Origin: Oscillospiraceae bacterium
GTDB lineage: Bacteria > Bacillota > Clostridia > Oscillospirales > CAG-272
Assembly: GCA_015064785.1 (NCBI GenBank)
Contig: SVRM01000038.1
Span: 1 to 33,665 of the forward strand
Direction of reading: 5' to 3'
DNA length: 33,665 bases
The position numbers and the translations under genes are program-made. The first letter of the stretch is position 1; every line of letters begins with the position of its first letter. Below, piece by piece: positions 8,086-14,364 of the stretch. Below the pieces are notes generated by a model that did not search any database, had not been told where the DNA came from, and was given only the letters and a program-made list of their open reading frames with translations.

Positions 8086-8130
8086 CGGCACAGCATCAGG
8101 CAGATACGACCTGGGCTGTGCCGTTTTTTT
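8086..8130. terminator. Bidirectional terminator between the mreB operon and spoIIR
   Basis: CGGCACAGC (8086-8094) pairs with GCTGTGCCG (8115-8123), and inner CAGG/CCTG extends the stem. Seven Ts follow on the plus strand. On the minus strand the same hairpin follows the spoIIR stop and is trailed by ATTTTGC, so it can serve both convergent transcripts. Confidence 0.85.
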
Positions 8131-8842
8131 ATTTGTTTTTGAGCAGTCGTCTGAAAAATTCCACGATCCGGAACTTCACAACGGTTTTCGGGGAACCCTC
8201 ACCGGAAATCAGTGAAATTTCATACGGTGTAAAGCCGGATGCGAGGAGCTGTTCGTCTGCGGTAGGGATAACGTCGGTGTCCTCCTCGTAGACGGCGACG
8301 GGAATGGCATCGGCGGGCGGTGTCTGCTTTGCGGCGGCAAGCGACAGGCACAGCGGCGGGAACAGCACACACCACCAGTTCTGTCCCTGCGCTTCCCCGA
8401 TCATCACGCGCAGAGAGCGGTAGGTTCCGGCTGGCAGGGTATAGCAGTCCCTGCCGTTTTCATAGGTGCGGATCGGGTAGACCTCCTCCGTCAGTGTCAC
8501 GCGGCAGGGGTAGTCATACCCTGCATCGGCGGCGGTTCTGCGTGCGATTTCCTCCAGCTGCGGCAGGTATCCGGTATACGCCCGTTCTGCATCCGCCGCA
8601 GTGTCAGCTGCAACCTGGAGTTCATTCAGACTGACCAGAATCGCGTCGCGCACCCGCAGCTTCAGCGCCTGATCCTCCGGGCTGTCGGAGTTGGCGAGGA
8701 CATGCAGGCGGATGACGCGGTCATAAATCTGTTCCTCACCGCCCGTCGGGAGTGCGGCGAGGAGCACGGCGGCACAGAGCAGGCTGATGCAGAGGGCGAG
8801 TATGATACGGACAGATGGGAGCAGCGGGCGGATTGGACACAT
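8129..8842 (-). CDS. spoIIR: Stage II sporulation protein R
   Basis: SpoIIR is made in the forespore under sigma-F and secreted across the septum, where it triggers SpoIIGA to cleave pro-sigma-E in the mother cell. The 237-residue product has an N-terminal hydrophobic segment (about residues 11-31), the family signature VIRLHVLANSDSPEDQALKL (43-62) and the second signature GQNWWCVLFPPLC. Upstream in-frame ATGs at 8908 and 8857 exist. I chose 8842 because GAGGT lies 8 bases before it and the signal segment then starts close to the N-terminus. No convincing sigma-F promoter could be read upstream. Its presence is strong evidence that the organism's lineage forms endospores. Confidence 0.95.
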   Translation of the reverse strand: MCPIRPLLPSVRIILALCISLLCAAVLLAALPTGGEEQIYDRVIRLHVLANSDSPEDQALKLRVRDAILVSLNELQVAADTAADAERAYTGYLPQLEEIARRTAADAGYDYPCRVTLTEEVYPIRTYENGRDCYTLPAGTYRSLRVMIGEAQGQNWWCVLFPPLCLSLAAAKQTPPADAIPVAVYEEDTDVIPTADEQLLASGFTPYEISLISGEGSPKTVVKFRIVEFFRRLLKNK

Positions 8843-8936
8843 GACAGAATACCTCATTCTTTCGTGTTTTGTGTAATGAGGATGTACCGGGCGGCGGATT
8901 TTATGCATGATGTCCGGATATTTTTTTGAAAACCTC

Positions 8937-8965
8937 TTGCAAAAGTACGCAAAACAGAGTATTAT
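8937..8965 (+). promoter_or_regulatory. Sigma-A promoter for the SGNH-SDR-metallo-hydrolase operon
   Basis: TTGCAA (8937-8942) and TATTAT (8960-8965) are separated by 17 bp, about 34 bases before the ATG at 8999, which has the SD AAAGGAAGG. Confidence 0.7.
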
Positions 8966-8998
8966 TATAGTAACAGAAAACAGAAAGGAAGGACTGCT

Positions 8999-10072
8999 AT
9001 GATTGAAAACAAACCGAACGATTTACAGAAGCTGCTTGCTCCGGTATGGAGAGGCGATACCGTATATGAGGAGAGCTTTTTTGCGCTGATGCCGCGGGGT
9101 GTCACCGAGGACGATGCGCTGGAAATCCCGCTGCTTTATCATGCCGACGAGATTCTCTCTGTCACTACGGCGACGCGCACAGAAACGCTGACTGCGGGTA
9201 AGGATTACTGCCTGTCCGACGGGAAGCTGCTGATTCCCGCAGGCTCGTCTGTTTACCGCATGAAATGGGAGGAATACCAGATCATTGGCGAGGGCGAGGA
9301 CAAGTTCCCGTTTTTATGCGAGGGCGGCGGTAAAATTTTCTTCGGTGAAGGCGACACGATGCACAGTCGGGAATATCTTGTCACCTATCGGCATTCCGAT
9401 GCGTGGGAGGGCTTCGTACCTGCCAAAACGGAAGGTACCCTGCCGAGGACAAAGGCGCTTTTGGCAGAGGGGAAACCCGTGACCTTCTGCTGGTTCGGTG
9501 ACTCCATTACCACCGGTGCCAACTCCTCCGCGACCATCGGTGCCGCACCGTTTATCCCAATGTTCCCGCGTCTTGTGACAATGGCACTGGAGGATCACTT
9601 TGGCGCGGAGATCACCTACATCAACCATGCCGTCGGCGGCACTGTTTCCCGCTGGGGATGCGAAAAGCTGCCGGAATTTTTCGCGGATACCAAGCCCGAT
9701 ATCATGTTTATCGCGTTTGGCATGAACGATGCCTCCGGACGTGTTCCGGCGGAGGATTTCATTGCCAACATCCGCACAATGGTGGAGCAGACGCGCGCCC
9801 TCCAGCCCGACTGCGAATTTCTGCTTTGCTCGACGACCCTGCCCAATCCCATGGCGCCGACCTTCTGCTATAACCACACTGCGCATGAGCCGCTCCTCGC
9901 CGCACTCTGTGAAGAACTCGGCGACTGTGCCGCGCTGATTCCGATGACCACCGTGCATCAGGCGCTGATGGAAAAGAAGCGCTTTTACGATATGACCGGC
10001 AATAACATCAACCATCCGTGCGACTTCCTGGCACGTGTCTATGCGCAGACCATTCTTGCGCAGCTGATATGA
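8999..10072 (+). CDS. SGNH/GDSL-family hydrolase (probable carbohydrate esterase)
   Basis: The C-terminal half carries the SGNH blocks: FGDSITTG with nucleophile Ser169, NHAVGG (209-214, block II Gly), GMND (241-244, block III Asn243), and the C-terminal INHPCDF with His339 as the likely catalytic base. The first 160 residues are a separate domain with a beta-rich look, an arrangement seen in several two-domain SGNH esterases that deacetylate sugars or polysaccharides. There is no signal peptide, so it acts on imported substrates in the cytoplasm. The substrate is not known. It is the first gene of a three-gene operon; its stop overlaps the next gene's ATG (ATGA). Confidence 0.85.
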   Translation: MIENKPNDLQKLLAPVWRGDTVYEESFFALMPRGVTEDDALEIPLLYHADEILSVTTATRTETLTAGKDYCLSDGKLLIPAGSSVYRMKWEEYQIIGEGEDKFPFLCEGGGKIFFGEGDTMHSREYLVTYRHSDAWEGFVPAKTEGTLPRTKALLAEGKPVTFCWFGDSITTGANSSATIGAAPFIPMFPRLVTMALEDHFGAEITYINHAVGGTVSRWGCEKLPEFFADTKPDIMFIAFGMNDASGRVPAEDFIANIRTMVEQTRALQPDCEFLLCSTTLPNPMAPTFCYNHTAHEPLLAALCEELGDCAALIPMTTVHQALMEKKRFYDMTGNNINHPCDFLARVYAQTILAQLI

Positions 10073-10821
10073 GTTCGGCCGATATGCGTCGTCTGGCGGT
10101 AGTCACCGGTGCATCACGCGGCATCGGTGCGGCGGCGGCACGGATACTTTCGGTACGCGGCTTTGCTGTGGCGCTGGTGTGTGAAAAGAACCTTGCGATG
10201 GCGCAGGGGATTGCACAGGAACTCAACGACTGCGGCGGGGAAGCCCATGCATTTGCGGCGGATCTGTCGTGCGAGGCGGCGGTTACGTCCCTGTTTGCGG
10301 CGATTGCAGAGCAGTTCGGCAGAATGCCGGATGTTCTTGTCAACAATGCCGGGATTGCGCACGCAAATGTGCTTGCCTGCGAGAAAAACGAGGACTATGA
10401 CCGCGTGTTTGATGTCAATGTCCGCTCGGTGTTCCTCTGTTGTCGGGCGGTCTATGACGCAATGGTGGCGAAAAAATGGGGACGCATCATCAATGTTTCG
10501 TCGATGTGGGGTGTGTGCGGCGCGTCATGTGAGGTACTGTATTCGGCGTCCAAAGCGGCGGTGATCGGATTGACGCGCGGTCTTGCGCTGGAGCTGGCGC
10601 CGTCGGGCATTACAGTCAACGCCATAGCACCCGGTGTCATCAAAACCGACATGCTCGGTTGTTACGACGACGAAACGCTTGAGGCACTGGCGGAGCAGAC
10701 ACCGCTTGGACGGCTCGGCACACCCGAGGACATCGCGGCGGTTATTGCGTTTCTTGCATCCGATGATGCCGGATTTGTCACAGGACAGGTCATCGGTGCA
10801 AACGGAGGATATATCACATAG
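10069..10821 (+). CDS. SDR-family NAD(P)-dependent oxidoreductase (FabG-like)
   Basis: A classical short-chain dehydrogenase of 250 residues. It has the cofactor loop TGASRGIG (13-20), NNAG (92-95), the catalytic triad Ser145, Tyr158 and Lys162 with the usual spacing (YSASK), and a C-terminal end GQVIGANGGYIT typical of FabG-like enzymes ('GxxxxxDGG' region). The start at 10069 overlaps the preceding stop as ATGA, indicating translational coupling; the frame is open upstream to 10018 but those residues have no family match. The sequence resembles 3-oxoacyl-ACP reductases, yet the neighbours are an esterase and a metallo-hydrolase and not fatty-acid genes, so a sugar or sugar-acid dehydrogenase role is equally likely. 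Confidence 0.88.
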   Translation: MSSADMRRLAVVTGASRGIGAAAARILSVRGFAVALVCEKNLAMAQGIAQELNDCGGEAHAFAADLSCEAAVTSLFAAIAEQFGRMPDVLVNNAGIAHANVLACEKNEDYDRVFDVNVRSVFLCCRAVYDAMVAKKWGRIINVSSMWGVCGASCEVLYSASKAAVIGLTRGLALELAPSGITVNAIAPGVIKTDMLGCYDDETLEALAEQTPLGRLGTPEDIAAVIAFLASDDAGFVTGQVIGANGGYIT

Positions 10822-10838
10822 AAGAATAGGAGAACCAC

Positions 10839-11621
10839 ATGAAACTGTTATGTCTTGGCACAGGCGCGGCGGACTGGGATCCGAAGCTGGCAACGGCTGA
10901 CCCTGCCTTTCGCCGGCTGACGGCAGCACTTGTCAACCGCGATCTGATGATCGACTGCGGTCCGTGCGTATATGAATTTGCCGAAACGTTTGGCTATACC
11001 GGACTTTACTGTTCTGTCACATCAATTCTCGTGACCCATTCTCATGGCGACCATTTCAACGCGGATGCCATTGCACGTGTGGCGGCGGAGGCGGACGAAT
11101 GTGTCACTGTATACGGCGATCCTGTCGTCGGCACCCTTCTGCCGCTGTCCGAAAAGCTGCACTTTGTGCCGCTGGAACAGGGAAAACCGACTGTGGTCGG
11201 ACGGTATACCGTCACGGCACTGCCGGCAAATCATTCGACGGCATATCCGGAGGAGCAGCCGCTGCACTATGTACTCTGCGACGAAGCGGAGGACAAAACG
11301 CTGTTCTGGGGCTGTGACGGTGCATGGCTTTATAACTGTACCTATCATGCCATCCGGCGGCTGAAGTTCGATGCGATGGTCTTTGACTGTACCGTCGGCG
11401 ATCTTGAAAACGACTTCCGCAGCTTTGAACACAACAACATCCGCATGATCGACGAGATGCTGAAATCCCTCATCGGAAGCCAGCATGTTCTTCGGGACGG
11501 CGGTCAGATTTACGCCAATCACATGGCACGCACACTTCATACAAACCATGAGCTGCTGTGCGCCCGACTGGCTCCGCTCGGTATCATCCCGATGCGTGAC
11601 AACATGGAGATAACCGTCTGA
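10839..11621 (+). CDS. MBL-fold metallo-hydrolase (PhnP/RNase Z-like)
   Basis: The 260-residue protein begins KLLCLGTGAADWDP, as in beta-lactamase-fold hydrolases of the PhnP/RNase Z branch. The metal-binding motif THSHGDH spans residues 66-72. A second conserved His lies in PANHST, an Asp in WGCDG and a late His in YANHMAR, supplying the other zinc ligands. Likely substrates are phosphodiesters or cyclic phosphates, but this cannot be read from the motif alone. It follows the SDR by 17 bases, with GGAG in the gap, and ends the operon; a large hairpin starts 29 bases after its stop. Confidence 0.85.
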   Translation: MKLLCLGTGAADWDPKLATADPAFRRLTAALVNRDLMIDCGPCVYEFAETFGYTGLYCSVTSILVTHSHGDHFNADAIARVAAEADECVTVYGDPVVGTLLPLSEKLHFVPLEQGKPTVVGRYTVTALPANHSTAYPEEQPLHYVLCDEAEDKTLFWGCDGAWLYNCTYHAIRRLKFDAMVFDCTVGDLENDFRSFEHNNIRMIDEMLKSLIGSQHVLRDGGQIYANHMARTLHTNHELLCARLAPLGIIPMRDNMEITV

Positions 11622-11650
11622 CGGTTTTGTCTCCCAATGTATAAAACATC

Positions 11651-11704
11651 AAACCGCACCGTATACTGGCAGTATCTGTTACTGTCATGGAGGTGCGGTT
11701 TTTG
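11651..11704 (+). terminator. Hairpin terminator overlapping the RBS of the YtvI-like gene
   Basis: AAACCGCACC (11651-11660) pairs perfectly with GGTGCGGTTT (11692-11701), giving a 10-bp stem; the stem's T-rich end runs on as TTT. The 31-base loop contains ATACT/AGTAT (11663-11675). It terminates the SGNH operon. The second arm lies over GGAGGT (11689-11694), the SD for the TTG start at 11702, so the same structure can hide that ribosome binding site. Confidence 0.7.
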
Positions 11705-12841
11705 TCGGAAAAACAGACGGATATCCGGGCATGGGCGAATATGTCATTTCTGCGCCGGTGCGGCTATATTCTGCTCTGGACTGCGGTCATCGCGGTGCCG
11801 GTCCTTTTGCTGTGGCGTCCGTGTCTGCCGTTTGCCGCAGCATTTGCACTGGCCGCACTTCTGCAAAAGCCGTATCGGTATCTGCTCTCCCGCCTGGCAG
11901 GATGGAGACGGTACAGCCTTTGGCGGAAGACCAGCGGGTGTGCGGCGGCAGTGATCTGCGTGCTTGGCTGTGCGGTGTGCGGCGGCGGTTTTCTGTGGCT
12001 GGTCGGTATTTTGCTGTGGGAGGAGGTCTGCCGCTTTTTTGTATGGCTTGGTGACAATGCCTCCACAGCAGTCGGCATGATCGGGCAGCTGACATCTGCT
12101 GTCACATCACTGCTGTCTGCATTACCGTTCGGCGGTGTGTACGGCAATGCGCTCGGCGCATCGGTGACAGCGGCAGTGGAGGAGCTGCTGCCGGATATGC
12201 TCGGTTCCCTGTTGACAGAGGTGTCGGCAGCACTCTCGGCGGCAGTCACTGCTGTGGTATCGGCGCTGCCCGGCATCGTTCTGTTTTTCGCGGTCTTTCT
12301 GCTGTCCGCCATCTATATGACGCAGGAATATGACGTGCTTTCCGCCGCATTCACTTCTCATCTGCCCGCCGGTGTGCGCAGAATCGGGACGCGCATCCGC
12401 CGGGGCTTCGGCTCCGGCATGAAAGGGCTTCTGCTTGCGTATGCAAAGCTGTCGTCGATCACGTTTGCCCTGCTTCTCATCGGTCTGCTTCTGCTCGGGG
12501 TTGAACGGGTCCTTCCGGCGGCGGTATTTGGGGTTCTCATCGACATTCTGCCGGTGTTTGGCGTTGGAACGCTTCTGCTTCCGTGGGCGCTGTTTTCGTT
12601 TTTCTGCGGGAGGGCGGCATTCGGAGTCGGGCTTGTGCTTCTGTATCTGGTGATTGCCGTTACGCGGCAGATTCTGGAACCGCGGCTGATCGGCAGAAGC
12701 ATGGGGCTGCATCCGCTGGCGGTGCTGTTTGCGCTGTATGGCGGCGGGGTCTTGTTTGGTACGGTTGGACTGATATTGGCGCCGTTTCTTCTGACGGCGG
12801 TATGGAGGGGTTATCGGATGGTGCGGGATGGCAATGGGTAA
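11702..12841 (+). CDS. ytvI: AI-2E/YtvI-type polytopic membrane protein (sporulation-associated family)
   Basis: The protein has about 379 residues and some eight hydrophobic segments arranged as in the AI-2E transporter/YtvI family (PF01594). It has two N-terminal helices, a pair of helices, a soluble region, then AIYMTQEYDVL followed by a basic amphipathic stretch and a block of C-terminal helices. ILPVFGVGTLLLPWALFSF and EPRLIGRSMGLHPLAVL are the best conserved parts. I favour a TTG start at 11702, because GGAGGT lies 7 bases before it; the ATG at 11687 lies inside that SD and has none of its own. YtvI in Bacillus is under sporulation control. The gene overlaps the SpoIVFB-like gene by 14 bases. 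Confidence 0.8.
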   Translation: MSEKQTDIRAWANMSFLRRCGYILLWTAVIAVPVLLLWRPCLPFAAAFALAALLQKPYRYLLSRLAGWRRYSLWRKTSGCAAAVICVLGCAVCGGGFLWLVGILLWEEVCRFFVWLGDNASTAVGMIGQLTSAVTSLLSALPFGGVYGNALGASVTAAVEELLPDMLGSLLTEVSAALSAAVTAVVSALPGIVLFFAVFLLSAIYMTQEYDVLSAAFTSHLPAGVRRIGTRIRRGFGSGMKGLLLAYAKLSSITFALLLIGLLLLGVERVLPAAVFGVLIDILPVFGVGTLLLPWALFSFFCGRAAFGVGLVLLYLVIAVTRQILEPRLIGRSMGLHPLAVLFALYGGGVLFGTVGLILAPFLLTAVWRGYRMVRDGNG

Positions 12842-13442
12842 TGGTGGAATTCTGCGTCGGGCGGTTCTGCATCCGCGGCTGTGGTTTTTTCTTGGCGGCA
12901 GCAGCCTTCTGTTTGCGGTTCTGCCGTTTCGCCTGACGCTGGTGTTTTTTCTGTCGGCGGCGGCACATGAATGCGGACATGCCGCAGTACTGCGAAGGTT
13001 CGGCATTCCGATGACCGGATTTCGACCGGGCGGCGGCGGTGCGGTTCTGTGCGCGGATTTTTCGGCGGTTCCGTATTACAGAGAGCTGCTGTGTGCGGCG
13101 GCAGGACCGATGGTCAATGTTCTGCTGGCGTTGGTGTTCCGGCGGACGGACGACATGATCTGCGCCGTCAATATACTGCTTGCGTGCTACAATCTTCTGC
13201 CGCTGCGCGGCAATGACGGTGCGGTAATGCTTTTTGCTGCTGCCGGACTGTGCGGTGCGGAAGATGCCATGCGGCGGCTTCTGCATGTGGTCGGACAGGT
13301 CTTGTGGGCGGTGCTTCTGATGCTTTCCGCGTGGGTGCTCTGGTATGGTGCGCTGGCAGATCAGCGTGGGGGTTCTGTCGGTTACGGCGCACTGTTTTTC
13401 TGTGTGCTTTTGCGGGGGATGGTCAAAAGGGAAGTTTTTTGA
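12828..13442 (+). CDS. M50-family intramembrane metalloprotease, SpoIVFB-like
   Basis: A 204-residue polytopic protein with the site-2-protease zinc motif HECGH at residues 47-51 inside a hydrophobic helix, and the third ligand region LPLRGNDG with Asp130 (and Asn129), which replaces the more usual LPLxxxDG. GPMVNVLLAL (93-102) is also typical of M50B enzymes. SpoIVFB cleaves pro-sigma-K in the mother cell during sporulation. This protein is short and lacks a CBS domain, as seen in some clostridial relatives. The pairing with a YtvI-like gene supports a sporulation role. No SpoIVFA partner is adjacent. ATG at 12834 is an alternative start. Confidence 0.8.
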   Translation: MAMGNGGILRRAVLHPRLWFFLGGSSLLFAVLPFRLTLVFFLSAAAHECGHAAVLRRFGIPMTGFRPGGGGAVLCADFSAVPYYRELLCAAAGPMVNVLLALVFRRTDDMICAVNILLACYNLLPLRGNDGAVMLFAAAGLCGAEDAMRRLLHVVGQVLWAVLLMLSAWVLWYGALADQRGGSVGYGALFFCVLLRGMVKREVF

Positions 13443-13467
13443 AATTTCAAAAATTCGAAGATATCTA

Positions 13468-13500
13468 TTGACAAAATGAAAAAAAGCGATATAATATAAT
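13468..13500 (+). promoter_or_regulatory. Sigma-A promoter for the nucleotidyltransferase gene
   Basis: Perfect TTGACA (13468-13473), a 16-bp spacer and perfect TATAAT (13490-13495); a second overlapping TATAAT is at 13495-13500. It lies in a distinctly AT-rich stretch about 50 bases before the start codon. Confidence 0.8.
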
Positions 13501-13550
13501 GATTTAGCCAAAAAGGCTATTTGGACGGCATGGGGATCAAGGGGGACAAT

Positions 13551-14303
13551 ATGTACCATTATATCGAGGATAAGCATTTTTTGAAACAAATGCGGCGTGA
13601 CTGCTCAGACATTGTCAATCAACTGGTGCAGAGCATCAACAACGATGATATGCTGTCCGTTGAGATGGAGCTGGTTGGAAGCGGTGCGCGAAATCTGATC
13701 ACACAGAACGGAGATCAGCCGATTGATCTTGACTACAATCTGTGTATTGAAGATTTTTCAGAATTGCAGATCGGTGACGGCAGGAAAATCAAGGATTATG
13801 TCAAAGAACGATTTGATGCTGTTCTTGTCAGAAACGGATGGGGGATTTCAGAGGATTCTACATCCGCACTTTCAACAGAATGGAGGCATTACAAAACAGG
13901 AAACCGTACAGAATTCAAAATGGACCTTGGCATTGTCCGCAAAAGCCATTTTGGTGTGCAGCGGTTGATTCATCTGAAAACAGGGTTTGTCCAGAAAGAC
14001 GAGTGGTACTGGAACACTGTACGCGGCACTATCGGATTTGCAGAAAAAGTGCAGGCAATCAAGGATCATGCGTTATGGCAGGTTGTGCGTGATCGGTATC
14101 TGGAAAAGAAAAACATGTATCTGACGCGCAATGACAACAACCATCCGTCCTTTATTGTGTACCTTGAAACGGTCCATGAAATCTATCATGCCTACATTGA
14201 AGCACCGCGGCGACAGAATTCCGGATTGACAACTGGTTGGGTTGATGTAAATAAAATGCCGCAGCGGCAGTATCTCCAAATACCGGGCTGGGTCAAAGCA
14301 TAA
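13551..14303 (+). CDS. Nucleotidyltransferase-fold protein (DNA polymerase beta superfamily), function unknown
   Basis: The 250-residue product has the core pattern of the pol-beta nucleotidyltransferase superfamily: GSGARNL at residues 43-49, then IDLDYNL with Asp59 and Asp61, and a third carboxylate in FKMDLGI (Asp125). These would bind two metals and transfer a nucleotide to an unknown acceptor. The C-terminal half is helical and charged, with no family I can name; it is not a recognisable aminoglycoside or lincosamide nucleotidyltransferase. An upstream ATG at 13521 exists, but AGGGGG just before 13551 favours the later start. It stands alone between its own promoter and terminator. Codons are more AT-rich than in the neighbours, which hints at transfer. 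Confidence 0.65.
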   Translation: MYHYIEDKHFLKQMRRDCSDIVNQLVQSINNDDMLSVEMELVGSGARNLITQNGDQPIDLDYNLCIEDFSELQIGDGRKIKDYVKERFDAVLVRNGWGISEDSTSALSTEWRHYKTGNRTEFKMDLGIVRKSHFGVQRLIHLKTGFVQKDEWYWNTVRGTIGFAEKVQAIKDHALWQVVRDRYLEKKNMYLTRNDNNHPSFIVYLETVHEIYHAYIEAPRRQNSGLTTGWVDVNKMPQRQYLQIPGWVKA

Positions 14304-14320
14304 TATAACATAAAAAAGAA

Positions 14321-14362
14321 ACGCCGTACCGAACGGAAGCTCCGTCGGGTACGGCGTTTTTT
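14321..14362. terminator. Bidirectional terminator between the nucleotidyltransferase and GH50-like genes
   Basis: ACGCCGTACC (14321-14330) pairs with GGTACGGCGT (14347-14356), with an inner ACGGA/TCCGT stem and an AGC loop, followed by six Ts. TAAAAAAG on the other side gives a U-run for the minus-strand transcript ending at 14365. Confidence 0.92.
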
Positions 14363-14364
14363 CA

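Noticed and set aside
12122-13006. Minus-strand Arg/Gln/His-rich frame over the YtvI-like gene
   Set aside because: Low-complexity basic sequence opposite hydrophobic membrane codons; typical shadow.
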